64,000 nucleotides of DNA from Heliopora coerulea (GCA_030142905.1 JASJOG010000238.1:1-64000), one strand, 5' to 3'. Positions 28,201-43,200 are shown, counted from the first letter of the stretch. The notes: generated by a model not told the origin, from the letters alone. Numbers and translations are program-made.

Positions 28201-31200
28201 TCCAAATTGGAACATTTCATATGCATTGATAAAGTATTTTCATTTTCAAATTCTGCTTTTTCCTCATTGGTTAACTTCATGCGGTGTACTCAAACTGAAT
28301 ATGAAAATGATTACGGCGATCTTTTATCGTGTGTTATAATGTTATCGTAATTTTAATCTACTCGTTCACAAACAAAAACCTGAAAATTAAATACTGCACG
28401 AGGTCAATCCCATGCCTTGTCTGAATTCGTATTTCTAAATTCCGATCATACACTCACGTAAGTTCTCGAGTGCTTTACTCCTTAAGAATTTTTTGCATGT
28501 ATGTCAAACCTAACAACAACAGGCCACGCACAGGCTGTGCTATACTTGCACACAGCCTACACCAGTGCCGCACGTTGACGAGGTTATCGTGCACTACTTA
28601 AAGTTGCCAAACCTTTCTGTAGAAACCTGATATTACGTTATATTAAAACCTGATATTAGGTTATATATTAGGACATTTTACCTCCAATCCCTGTGGAGTC
28701 GAGTGCTCAACAGGTAGAGCAACGGACCGGTATCTCGAAGGTGCGAGTTCAAATCCCGCTCGAGTCAACATTTTTCTATTCACTTTGACAGTTTCAGATT
28801 ATCATGAAAAATTTCTGTTCATGTATATCTCTGAGGATGATTCTTAAAAAGGCACTACAAGTTGCAGATGTTTCAAAGTCTGTATGCACTGTGTACATGG
28901 AACGCGGTCTCACACGAATATACAAATAGTTTGTCTAATCCAGCTTTATATGACGTGATTTTGTAAAGTAATTGAGAGAGGAATACTTCATTACTGATTT
29001 CACGTACCTGAACAATTAAATCCGTCACCAGTAAAGCCAGGATCGCACGTACAAGTATAGGATCCATTTGTGTTGTTACAAGTTGCGTTTCCGTCACAGG
29101 GGTCACCAGCGCACTCGTTAACATCTAGAGTTATATCAAGAAAGTAAATCAAAAGGAGTTACATTAACACCAGTTTATTCTCATTCAACCCTTGACCAGC
29201 CGTAGACTTACCCTGCCTTTTTCTTCTGGCTAACGCCAGATACTTTTGCTCGTCAGAAGAGACGTCATACAATGGTTCCTCTTAACCTTTACCATTCCTT
29301 GATTTTTCGAACAATTATCGCGAATAAAGAGTACCTAACTGTTAAAAAATCTTGTTTTTGCATCAAAGAACATTCAAAGTGATAGAGAATGGCATTTTAA
29401 GTTTTCAATTAACTATTTTCCATCTCTACATAATCAGTTCTCTGTTACACGCAAATTAAGTGTATGATGACGTGAAATCTGGGAACTTCGTCCTAATAAA
29501 TCTATCATCCCATTCCATTTAATTTCATTTCACTATTAAATCACTTTAAGTCCAATTTGTGCTTAAAAAGCCAATCAAATATTCTTCAAGCTGACAATCG
29601 GTTAAATTCAAAAGCTTTCCACTATAACATGTTGGTTGTTAGTTGAATTCAGTTTCACCAAAGAAATTTTCATCCAGTTGTCTCTAGATTGTGTTTGCGT
29701 AGAATCTCTTTACTCCAAACACAGCGATTTTACACTCCTCATCTTGACATTCTAGAGCGTACCCCTTACGAAAACCTTATATATCATTTCAAATATGAAA
29801 AAGTTCCAAATTGGAATCTTTTGTATGCAGTTATAAAGTATTTTCATTTTCAAATTGAAATAAAATATAAAAATAGTATTTCACATGTAGAAATGTTTCA
29901 ATTCCACATGTGATATGAAGATTTCATTAGTGAAATTAATTTTCCTACATCAATCTTTCATTCCACTTGTCAAATACATCTTTGCAGTTCCTTATACCAA
30001 CATTTCACAAACGAAATTTTGAACCAAGTCAGTTTACGACTTAATTACATATTTCATACGTGAAAACGTTCCAATTTCACATGTAAGATGAAAATTTCAT
30101 TGGTGAAAACATTCTTAAATGTGAAATCACATATGAAATATTCTTAAGAGATATGGATATTCCGATTATCTAGCCTTGCGTTTGACAATGTTCACTTTCG
30201 AATGGAATTAAAAAAGCGCAAACTTTTTCAGCAACCTATCAGATGATATATAACAATATTCGACAAAGTCTGATTCCTGCGCCGGTTACACATACCCCAG
30301 CAATTAAATCCATCACCAGTAAATCCTCTATCACACACACACGAGAAAGATTCAATTGCGTTGTTACAGAATACGGATTACGAGCATTTTCCGACAAAGT
30401 CGAGCACTGCGTCGTTCCGCAAACTGCGGGTAGCAAGAACTCTTTGGAAAGTCGAAAACAATGTCGAAATTGACCCTGTCAGAAATTTATTGAATCAGAA
30501 ACACGGACAGCTTATCGACCTTGCTTTAGATGGAGAACTGGAGAATGTGCCTGAAAAAAACTAGTTTAAACAATTTTGGATACGTGCATAGGCCGAACAG
30601 CTATTTTGTTGCTCTTGATTTCATCTGGTCCGTCAAGGTAGGTCGCACTTCACAAGAAAAAATTACTTTCTAGGTTGCAGGTCAAAAAGTTTGCGGAACG
30701 TATGAGTAGTGAAAACCTCAGTCTGCGTCAGTTTGAAATGTTGCAAGAGCACCTGATGTATGGTTTTGGGCAGTGACAGTGAAGTTAATTTTGACAGACA
30801 GTGAAGATTAAGTTTTTCAAAGAACAGCAAATAGCCTGAAGACAATTAGTTTCGCCATTTAGTCTCGTTAAGCGCGTTTTAACCCGATTTAGAGTTTAGA
30901 TAAGGTCTCCAAGGTATAAATTTCCTCACAAGTGGACATCTACCTTGGACAACGAATCAGGTGAACATTATTTTCAACCTATATTCCTTAGAAGAATCGA
31001 CCTTGTAAGTGGATTTTTTGTTTTTCTTAAAGAAGTTCAACGAATCGCTAATGGCCGGTCCCCCTAATACATCCGCTGAATACGACTACCAGAGTGCCTT
31101 TCGAAATCATTTGTAATGTTCATCAGAGCAATTGTCTTTCCATTCGCTTTGGTAATTCAATGTTTGCATGGAAATAAAAAAGCCGCAAAGTGTTCTGGTA

Positions 31201-34200
31201 GTTATATTCAGCTGACGTAAAAAGGGGAACCGGCTATCAGCCAGTCACGGATTCATCTTACCTGACCTTAGTGCTCGCCCTAATTCTTACGACCCTCAGC
31301 CTAACCCTAACTCCAAAAGGTCAGCGGTTTGTCGCTAACTGCATCCTAATTGCACTATTACCCACCGGATAAGAGATTAGGCAAGCTTTCATCAATCGGC
31401 TCAAATTTGAATTGTAGGTGTTTATCTACTTTATCCCAACTTGCCAGTTTGCTCTTAAGTCGGTGGCCCCTCCCTTACATCTGTCTGTCTAACATCCCGT
31501 GATCGTGACTCATCAAAAACTGCTGTACTTTGAACGTTGCCTTTTTTGCAATTGAACGTAATTCGTACCTTCGCAGTTTTGCCCATCTCCTGTAAAGTTC
31601 ACCTTGCAGGCACACTGGTAGGACCCAGGAATGTTTGAACATGTTGCGTTGGGATGACAAATGTTTGGGTTTTCACATTCATTTATATCTGCAATATATT
31701 AACGAGAATTATAGGTCTTCCATCCGACATTCTCCGTAGTTTCTGAGCGTACAGCCTTCATAAAGATAGCTGAAAGATAAGCTTTTTCGTAGTATTTGTG
31801 CCCAGCAGAGAAGGGAGCCTCGCGAAGCTGAAATACAAGGAAATACTAGAAATACAAGGGTATTTCTAGGTTTAAAATAATTAGAAGTTCAACACAGAGT
31901 ATATGAATTATGTTTATCGTAGTCAGAATGTTTCTGAGACCTCTTCTAACTGTAGAAGAATTATCACAAACATACGACATTAATTAAATTGCGCCATTAA
32001 CTTTTGTTACCATGGTAACAACAGCATTGGCACTATTCACAATTATCTAAACAGCAAATATTCACGATTACAATTACGAGGGGTCGTCATAACAGATTTT
32101 TTGTAATCAAGATAATGGTTTTCAAACGCTACATTACATGAAAAAAGTTTGAAAATTAGAAACGTTGCTACTCTTAGTCTGTTTGCTATCATCAGCAGTT
32201 CATTTGCGTACTTTTAAGCATAATCACAGAAGGAAACATCCCAAAATTTATTGTTCACTTTCACGTAGACAGTGCTGACGTGATACTGTAAAGCAACTAC
32301 TCGATACCAAACCATATTTAGCTACAATCCCCTATGAAAAAATTACTTTGGGAGCCACCTAAACAGACTTTTAAGTTGGGCAAAGAAACAGAAATATGTA
32401 GGAGACCTAGATAATGCCTTCCAATATTGCAAAAACGCCGTACCTGTACAGTATGTCCCATTGCTACCGGTATAACCAGTTTTACATACACAGATGTATG
32501 AACCATATGTGTTTGAACAATCTGCATTGGCTTCACATGGGTTGTTTCTACACTCGTCAATATCTAGACAGGAAGTCAGTATCAGTATAGAATGCTTCTG
32601 TTTCAAGGAAATGAACGAGAAAAAAGTCGATAAGTAAATAATAAGTTAATGATGAAAAGGGTGAACTGTATTTCTACAATAGATCCATGACGTCGTGAAT
32701 ATCAGCCCACCAATTTCCTATCAGGATACCAATAGAACAATCACATATGTAAACCAGAGAAAAACATCGGAAAAACCAAGTTTTTCACTTTTTTTTCTCT
32801 AAACAAAACCGCAAGATCTTTTTCAACCAAGAAAATGGACCCAAAGTAAGCTCGATCCTAATTCAGAGCTTAACAAACATTGATGGAGAAAGTGAACTTT
32901 CATAATTCAAGGCACATGAACCCAAGCTTTAAAACTTGCTATACACAACCATCACGTTATGGATGCACGATGGATGCTACAGCACATGGTTTATTGCTTT
33001 TGACGAGTATCAAAGAAAATTTGAAGGTTCTTGAAACAAAGTAAAATGTTTGTCATACATGTGTTTGACAAGTAGTCAATTCTATAAGGCTAGCCTGATT
33101 TTTGAATGTAGTATCAGGTATCTGGTATTCCTTGGGCATTTATGGCAGACTTTAGACTGATCACATCAACGAATGTAAAGTATAAACCAGGTAACCTTCA
33201 GCAGGTGTGGATTCATCTACAAAATCACATTCCTCTTTTCCAATTCATCATTAAAAACATACTTTTGCCATTTACAACTAAATTTTCACTGCTTTCATTA
33301 TCATCTTCACAATCACAATTACAAATCCATCACGATCATCCATGACTAACACTATCATCACCACAGTATTATTATTACAGGTACCTGAACAAATTGAGCC
33401 ATTCCCCGTAAAGCCTGGATTGCACTGACACAGATATGATCCCAATGTGTTAGTACAATTTGCATCAGATGAACAAGGATTTGTTGAACACTCATCAATG
33501 TCTAAATAAATAAACCAAAAATGGTCAAATTGCAAGGTTAGTGTTTTAAATTCACTGCCTGATTAAGAGATTTTTAGTGATACCAGAAAAAATTGTCAAA
33601 CCTACAAAAGAAGCAAAATCAGTAGACCTAGGAGAAAAAGTTAAATGGTAAAAAAAAGGACAGTTTCGCTTTTTTCCATTAGAATGATCTTTTCTTTGGA
33701 AAACAATACCTGTACAATTTGAAGCATTTCCAGTGAAACCAGTATCACATTGACAAAAATAGGAGCCCAATGTATTTGAACAAGTGGCATTTTGTTTACA
33801 AGGATCAAGTTCACACTCATTGATGTCTGAAAGATGGAGGGAGAATGTGTTTTTCAAAATCCAGGAAAATAATCCAGATGTTATTATACAAAGTAACTTT
33901 CAGTCTCTATAAAATTGACAATCACTAGTCAGGAAATTAATAGTATGTAAAATTCTCTATGATGTACAATTGTATTTGATGTTGTTGTTGTGGGAACATT
34001 AAGTGGGGTTGGCAAAATGAAAATACCTGCGTTGTATTTGCAAAAATGTATATCATTATCATATTTTAAATGTAATCTCAACTGGCAATAGGGTAACATA
34101 AACAACTATTTACAAATAATGCAAACTCACTATATCATATTACTGACACAATTACCTATCACACTTTCATCTCAGACATCCAGTATCGGCTGAGCTAGGC

Positions 34201-37200
34201 CATATGATTGTTGATTTACCAGACTAGTTTGTTTTGCAGACAGAATATTCAGTTTCTTTACTCTCGCCCCTAGGCTGTAGGAGATGGTACAGCCAGTACT
34301 GCCATGGCCTTACCATTCCTCATGAAATTGATCATATGTTATGCATTTAATTTAAAACAATTATGGTATGCAGCATGACTTATCTGGTGAAACAGTGTTC
34401 TGAATTCTATTGTAGTGAATTATTACCAGTATTGTTCAGCAGCTATGGCTGTACCACAAGAAATTTGCTTCCTGCAGGCCTGTACTCAAATAGGTTGTGA
34501 ATTATGGACCTAATTTTTTGATGAAAATCTTACTATATGTACCTCTCCATATTTTTATACCAATACCTGTACCTGTAAGTCAACTTTAAGACCATGGTTA
34601 AGTGTCAGACAGCATATTATTTACTTGTTTTAACGCTGTCAATGAACCTGCTCAACTTAGTTGGTAAGTCCGTACAATTAATCTAAACAGTCTGGCTATG
34701 CTGGTACTGCTGTATACTGTGATATATATTGGTACCTCAAGTTAGTTAAACTGAGAACCTAAGTATATGTGAAATTCCATACCTCATTAATTCTTTCCTT
34801 CAGTTTAAAAAGTAATATCTACACTGTATTTACACCAACATGTACATTCTGATTTTATTTCAAAATTTGGGCCGAAAAAACCTCCCCATTAGGCATCAGC
34901 AAAATGCAGCACATGACATGTAAATAGCTGTATTTCTGGATATAGCACTTCGTGGTTTACATGTAACTCATCACTTCCTAATTTGATACAAATTTGATAC
35001 TGGTATTTATATCAAATTAGCGACAAACTAGATTCGTACAAGGTAAGTACTATACATAATTTTTAATAAATATATTCCGAAATTATTCCAAGGAGTGCAT
35101 CATTTTTAATTTGTTTTATAAGATTCATTTACACCAGGACTCCAGCTTTGTGATCTTTGAAGTGGCATTGAAATTTGCAAACAAAACGATTTATTGAAAT
35201 ACAAGCAATTAACATCAACTGGAAAACCACTGAACAACAGTTCTTTTAAATTTATACGATTAATTGATTTAAGCGCCCGTTATTTGCCATGAAAGTACCT
35301 TTTTCGATAGAGATCCATGATATACATGAACCGGTCTACCAAATTTTCACACCTTAAATTTTTACCTATGAGTCGGGAACATGTCTTCAAAGGGCCTTCG
35401 CTCGAAACGTTAGAAAACTACTCTTTACATTTCGGCATTACTCAGACCTTTCCGATCATTTCACTAAGATACTAAGCAATACATTTGTGCTACATGGCTT
35501 CCTATGTGTAGCTGCCCAACACTGGCGGGTTAGGAAATAAAAACCTCACCTTATAAGCTTCAGAACTGCTCTCAATTTACACTGCGTTGAACTGTGAAAT
35601 TTCAAACAATGCCGCGATGGCGGAATCCAGCAAATCACGTGACAAGTACACAAAATAATTAAAGCTTTTCTGAAAGGGTACTTTTCCACATTTACAGATA
35701 TTTCTGATAAATTCAAAGGCGGCGTGAGCAGGGGGAGTAAGGGGGTTTTTACCCCCCAAAATTTTGGCAAAAAGTGCCCTTTTTATCATATGCTTAATCT
35801 TAGAGATTTAAAAATATGGGTGAAATGTCTGGGCGCATGGTATATTATGGTCTGCCCCTTTAAACTGCACACAGCTAGGGTCAAGGAAGAATGTAAATGT
35901 GTCAACATGGTATTAACCGGATATGGTTTATAGTTGCTAAAAGCATAGTGATGACACGTTTATGAGAAATGGACAACAATTTATTTTTTGGTTTATAAAC
36001 TCTCACGGAATCGTTGCGCTTTTGTTATGATCTCACAACTAATATGTTTCCTCAATTTGCACAATGTTCCCACCGAAAAATGTAACCCCCAACTTGTTAA
36101 AGCTCACTCCGCCGGTGGATAAATTTTGCACCTTACCAGTCTCCTTCCTAATTTTTGTCTTCCCATGCGAACGCCGACGGGAAATTGTAAAACTTCGGTG
36201 GGTAATCTATTACATCAGTTCCTATGACTAATTATAAGGCCCGTTTCCATATAATCACTCACGATCGCTATTGATCGCCAGCAATCCAGCGCTATCGACG
36301 GCAATCATATGGAAACACTTACCAACGCTCCGGCGATCATAAACGATCGCGATCGAGAGCGATCATCAGCGATCGCCAGCGATCATACGGAAACAAAGTT
36401 CAGCTACCGAGCGATCGGGATGTATCAAATATCTAATGCTTTTTTTGTTACCGTCGCAACGTCAGGGGCCGCGACACGAATTTAAAAGAGGGGAGGCTAG
36501 GATTTACATTCAAATATGCATTTTCGAGGGATTTTCCTTGTAAAATATGAAAAACATTAAGGGGAAAAATGACTAGATTTTATGTGTAAAAAGTGATGTA
36601 TCAATTTCAACGCTTATCAAATATACATGCACCCTGAAAATACAAAGGCCACTGAAGCTACTATCGAGTTGAGGAGAATTTTTAGGTATGAATTTGTCTG
36701 AAACGCTGGGTAATGCTAAAATTAACTTACTCTTGTACATGCTAAAAGCTAAGGAGTTAGAAAAATTATCAGAAAAACAACAGTATTTCTACTATGTAAA
36801 ATGCATTGCAATGGTGCGACGGCTGAGACTAAAAGGTACCTGAAACTTTCTTACTGAATGATCTTAAAACTCAACAAAACTTAGCGTCTCATAATAAGTT
36901 CAATCGGTTAAATCAGTTTAAATCAGTTTCCAGAGAAACAGCTGGTTGTTTACGTAAGAAAAAATATCTATTGTTTTGTTCTTTTTCGTGACGTTTCCAA
37001 ACAATAGAATCACAAGAGCTATCATTATCTCTTTTACACAAAAACAAAACGCTTCACTGCAAAAAAGTTGGCGGGCCATGGCCCCCCCGGTGGCGTGGCC
37101 CCTGAACGTGTAGCGTCCGTTCGGAAGAAAAAAAGGAAAAACTACTCCGTCAAACAGACGAACCTCTTCAAAGAGCGTGTGATAAAGTCTTTGTCGTTTT

Positions 37201-40200
37201 CTCTTTTTAAATACTCTCCGAACCCAAAAGCGATGCTTTTTTATGTTTTTCTCGACGAGCTGTCTTCTTTTTAAATACAGAAGCAATAAATAATTTGCTT
37301 GAAGCAACAATTCGTCTTTATTCTCCATCTTTTACAACATACAACTGAAGTCGTGTGCTAGTGTATTCTCGAATGCGCATTGATTCTGATATCTACTGAA
37401 TTACATGTAAGCGAGAGCTCACGCGCAGTAAACCGAGCGATTATATCTAAGGAATGACAGCGATCCACAGTGATTGTTCGGTTGAATGGTTTCAGCGATC
37501 GAGCGATCAACAGCAATCACCAGCGATTATATGGAAACCAGCCTATAATCAGTGATTATGCGCTGCGTTTCCGACGTGGCAAACAGAATTTATGCAAGAC
37601 GTGAAAACATCAACCAAACGCATTCTATTCAATCTCATCGTATTCTATCCTATCTAATCCTATCTATCCAACTATCCTATTCTATCATATTATATTCCTA
37701 TCAAGTCCTATGTTATCCTATCATACCCGAAAATCGTTTTCACAAAATTGCTTTTACCTTCACAACTTGATCCATTTCCAGTATAACCAGAACTACATTG
37801 ACATGTAAACGAACCAATTGTATTTGTGCAAGTAGAGTCGTTGTTACAGGGACTGTTTTCACATTCATTTATATCTAAAGAAACGTGGACAAAAATACCA
37901 ACAAATTTATATTGTTGATGCTGACGAAAATCATGTATCGACAGCACAATTGTTGCACAGTTAAAAGTAGGAAAGAATTGCTCTAGTCAGTCCAGATATT
38001 ATATTGTTAAACCTAATACAAATAGAAAAGGAAATACTATCGTGTCTTGAGATGGTTGCATCTAGCGATTTACCTTCGCAATAGGTCTGATTTCCAGAAA
38101 ACCCGGTATTACACGTACACACAAAACGTCCTGGAATGTTATTGCAAGTAGCGTTGATGTGGCATGAATTATTCACAGAACATTCATCTTCATCTGGAAA
38201 AAGATCAATGAACACATAACATAATTGATGTTATGAAACATTAAAATCCTTCAACAAAGGATACATCCTTCAACAAAAACGTATTCGTCGTTTTTTGGAA
38301 TGCAGCTTCGTTCAGTCTTTATGAAATGACTTGCATTAAGTCGCAAAACATTTCAAATCTTCTCAAAATATGGAACATATCAAAAACTGTTGACGTTATA
38401 GTAGATAATTTGTGGGAGATTATTGTTATATCAACTTCAAAACCAGAAATTCAATTTAAAAGGACTTGTATAACCGAAACGCAAGACAGTAACTTTTTCC
38501 TTTTGTAAATAAAACAATTGGTGGACTTTTCCTCTGTATAATTGGATTTCGTAGCCTCCAAAGGCGAACGGGGCGGGTAGGGCTGAGGGGGGGGCAACTG
38601 CCCCCCAAAAATTTAAGAGGACCCGATTCGGGCAAATAGCTTAGGTAGAATTGGGAAAAATAAATTTCTAAGCGTGATTAAAACAGAAAAATTTTCAAAA
38701 ATCGATAACGATGAACAAGAGTTTGGATATTAGTGTGCATTCAGGTTGCCATATATATACCGTGTGCAGTATGTAATTCTTATTCCTAGGTTTTTTCTAA
38801 CTAAACATTCGAGCAGAGCGATTCGGGCAGATCGTCTCTGCCCCTCCCAAATGATTAGGCCCGTACGCCTATGGTAGCCTCTTCTACCATCAAGTCATTT
38901 AGCTTTAAATTGATATATCAGTGGCGTACCCAGACGTCAGGGTATTCGTAGACCCGGAATACAACGTACGAGAACACCGAGGGAGTGACTTCCTGTGCCA
39001 AAATTAAAAAGCTATGGGAATAATTACTCCTGAGGAAACTGCTCGATTTTATCATTGCTATCACTTAACTGAATTGGGGTTACCGATGGAACGTATTGCA
39101 GTAGAAGTTAATTTTATGCCTCGGATAACTTTTTGCATTTTGTTTCGTTTTCTTTATATCAATGTTGTCTCTGTTTTCTATCTTTTTTAAAGAAATTTGA
39201 AGGCCCGGCCAGCACGCCTATGGGCTGGGTACGCCACTGTATATGATATGTGTTAATAACATCCACGTCTGTTTCCTTGTGAACGTATCAGTAGCAGGTT
39301 ATGTCTTCCAAAATGGTTGTAGTTGAAGTCAAGTTGTGGAAATCAATTGGCAGAACATTAATATGGCCATTTAATTCACCCGTAAGGGATCGAGCGCAGC
39401 TGATCTGCTGGACAGGTTAAGGATTAGTCAAATAATGACATAAACGCTCAGCTCAATATACGACGATGAAAAGTGATCTTTTTAAAACATAGGCAAGCAA
39501 CAAATAGAATTCATAGAGATTTATTAACAGTGACGTCTTGTTGCCATCAAGCAACATTATTAACATTATTGCTTTATGTCACTTTGATAATGGTGAACAA
39601 TGGCAACGAAAAGGCAGTGTCAATGAATCTCTACAAATTCTTTTTGTATCTTGTTTTTAAAAGGTGACTTTTAATCTTTGCATATTGAACTGTGCTATTA
39701 TATACTCGTTGCTCGATTAACATTTCCACCTGGTAAATCATTAGTAAAAGTTAAAGATTATATTTGAAAGATATATAATTGACATATATAAAACAATGTT
39801 GAAAGATTTTATATAGAAGATAAATATTCACTTACCGACGACAATAATAATTTCTTTTGTCCCTGATGATACAACAATTTTTTGGTCGAAAGTATCGGAG
39901 CTTTTATTGTACCTGTTAATTTCTGAATTGGCGGAGTCCAAGACGTAAAAATACTTCTCTCCGACTGTAATATCGACATTACTCGCAAGTCCTGTCTGGT
40001 CACTAATTATACGGGTTGATACTCCGTCGTAACTGGTCTTAAAAATATTGTAAATTGTTTCGGCTGAAAAGTGAATTGAGTAAATCGTTTTGTTTGAAAC
40101 GTCGAGGGCTAGATGTGTTGAGAATCCTCTTCTACCAGAATCAACAACATGAAGAATGTCCTCCGTTAGACTGTAGCGCAAAAGATTTCGATTTAATGTA

Positions 40201-43200
40201 TCCGATGTAGATATAAACAGCGATCTAACAATAAAGCAAAGCACACATACAAAGATCAAGCAGTCGCAGTTTTCTAAGGCTATGTTTATCTCGATAAATC
40301 AATCGATGTTTTCTTTTCATTTATTTTTGAACTGGGATCACAACGAACTAACAAAGTTGTAGTGGAGGCACATCAGCTTGTGCGCTTAATCCTACTGATT
40401 GCCTGTGGTGAAGTGGGCTGCAGAATAATTCATAGAGATCAGGAATAAGACATCAGGGACATTTTTAAAATCTATTCTACAGTGGGTAGCCATTAAGCCG
40501 CCGATATGTTGGGCTTCCTGGGAGATACGTACTGGGCACTTTTAGACAAAGAATTTGTCCTAAACGTATTTTCTCAAACAATTAAGGTATTTGGTGCCAA
40601 ACGGTGCGGTTTCCTTTTTTTCGCATTTACAGAACACCTTTTTTGATTTTTCAACTCAACAACTGAAAGTGAAATGTTCATGTTTTTGCTTCAGAGCCCT
40701 TAAAATGGCCATTTAAAGCAAATGCGGATTTAGTGTGACTAGGGACAACTTTCTTCTTAGCTCCACTCACTTCTTTCGTCACTCAACAAATGCATCCTCT
40801 TTGCCTGGCAAAATGCGATCCTTGCGGAAACTAGAGCAAATTCTTGTGCTGTTATCTCTTGGTAAAACGTGGAAAAGGGCTTTTTAAGAAATGCAAAACT
40901 TGAAAAATTACCCAGGGCAGCATGCCACCGAATCCCCCGAAAGGAGGAACATTTTTGACTCTGGAATACTGACCGACACTTGGTGTTCTCTTGTGGATCA
41001 CTCCCCAAGCTCGATCACTTGATTCTTAAATGATCTAAAGATTTCAAATGTTCAAATATTTTGGATGGATAATCTTTTGTACCATCGTTTTTTTCCCCAA
41101 CTAATTTTACATCTTCAATGTAAAAATGACTCAGCAAAATAATATAGCTCAAACCCCAGTTTCATAAAAGCCTTGCGACATCTCCTTGATAATACAATAA
41201 GGGTGTTCCCAACTGTATGGGATTTTCAAGTTCAGAAGTAGTATATTCCATACAGATATCATGCTATATATCAGTGGCGTAGCTAGAAAGCAAATGTTAT
41301 GTGGGTACAACATGGGCACAGGTGTCAACATTTCCTAGTAGTTTTTTACTAATCATACTGCAAACAAAAGGCATGGGGGATGCCCCTCAAGATATTTCGC
41401 AGTATTTGAACCCAATACCACTTCTGCACTGACTGCTATTACTAGTGTTTTTCCTCTGGCTTCTCCACATCACCCCTAGGCTCGCTTGACCCAGGCTCGG
41501 TGTTACCACTTTCTGTCCTTCTCTTTTTATTCAGATTCATTTCACAACAGTCGACTAAAAACGACAATTGCTTTGCCGCCATATTTACACTTAAACATTT
41601 TACTCATCAGCACCCACTGACACACTGTTTTTTACTTCATCTTGCTAATATATATCTGTACGAAATAATTAACATTTATGTGGAAATTAAACAAATACTT
41701 GGGCATTAGGTAAACAGAATAATTATATTTAATCTTTGTAGTGACTATACTCTATACTTTGCTAAATAAGAGCTAGATTTGTCAGCAATATTTCACCTGG
41801 TCACAAGCAGGTTTCACCCGGGCATGGGCCCGGGTAGGCCCAGGTGTAGCTACGCCACTGCTTTATATTTCACGTATTACTATTAAATATTAAGCACTTT
41901 GTTTTTATAATTTATCCTCATGCTAGATACATTTGCCCTTAGCGCCCTTCATATAAACATTTGTATGTGTAACTACAATTTGTGACGACGACTAATTCTT
42001 AAATCAAACCTTAAATTGATGTAATTAAGGTTTATTAGTCCATGAAGAATTCTCCTCATGTCATGAAAAAGGTGGTGAGATAAAAGTAGTTTAAAACATT
42101 CGACTTCTTTTTACCTTCACAGCTTGACTTTCCCGTAGGATGATGGGAAGACTTTTTTATTCAAGTTTTATTCCATATATTTCATACGAATGAAAACATC
42201 CCATTAAAAAAATGTACAAATTATATATTTAAAATCAACATGTTAATTATGACATACTTACTGATTAGATGGATCAACTTGAATATCTCGAAAGTCCGTG
42301 TCCTGTAAGACATTAATGATTGGCAATTCGGATCCAGTGAAAGTTAATGAACGGACCCTAGAGTCGTTCTTGTGGAGATAGTAAACTGTTTCATTCACAC
42401 CGTTTACTGTAAAATATCCAATGTCGGATGATTTAAAAACAGCCTGTTTATTACTGCCATCCAAGTTGCTGTTGTATAGAGTAAGGTTTTCCGTATTAAA
42501 ATACCACAGTTTTCTGTTGGTGCCATCGAACCCTAATGTCGCACTTTCTGCTGGAAAAACGACCGTTGATTCCCCACCATCGTCGGAAACATACGAGACA
42601 TGTGTAGCATTTGAAAAGAATATGTATTCTTTCAAACTGTAGTAGTTAGAAGCTTAGGAAAAGAAATTATATATCATTAAATGAAATCCTAATTGACAAG
42701 TTATGTTCGTAAGGAAAAACTTAGTGTAAGAAAGCACAAAAACAAATTTCTAGTGAAGAATAATGGATCTAAAGTCAAGTACAAGTGCAGTGGCGGATCC
42801 AGGGGGTAGAGGGTTTAACCCTTCCTTTTAGTCACTGTTAGGTTTTAGTCCCTAAAGTAACAATAAACTAAGTAAACTAGACAAGATGGCGGTTTTCATG
42901 GTGGTCTCATTCAACCAACTACACAGTCACATGTTACACAGGAAACCCATAAACGAAACAGGTATCCCAATACATAACAATTCCTCCCTGCTTAGTTTAC
43001 AAAATATTGCCTAAACAGTCCTAACACAACGATGTTCAAAGTTTGGTGTGACCATTACTAAGTCAAGTCAAAGTCTTTAAACTTGGCTGTGGTCTTAACA
43101 ATTCTTCCAGACCTTGTGGTCCTTGGAGCATCAACAGAACTCGGTCCTTGAAGAGGTTCTGGTGAATCATCTCGCAACGATCCTGGTTCCCTTGCAGTCG

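Larger units (their letters stand above)
26964..29007. other. Intronic DNA
   Basis: Apart from the EGF fragment at 27845 and the tRNA-like sequence at 28696, no exon is seen. About 28195-28255 shares a short repeat with 29797-29857, next to the palindrome array there. Confidence 0.45.

Noticed and set aside
35380..35420. A hammerhead-like 'gctcgaaacgtta' sequence
   Set aside because: The CTGANGA half is not preserved nearby, so only a decayed repeat fragment can be claimed.
35546..35933. Overlapping 70-codon frames on both strands
   Set aside because: They overlap in several frames over a G/C-run repeat, with no family resemblance.
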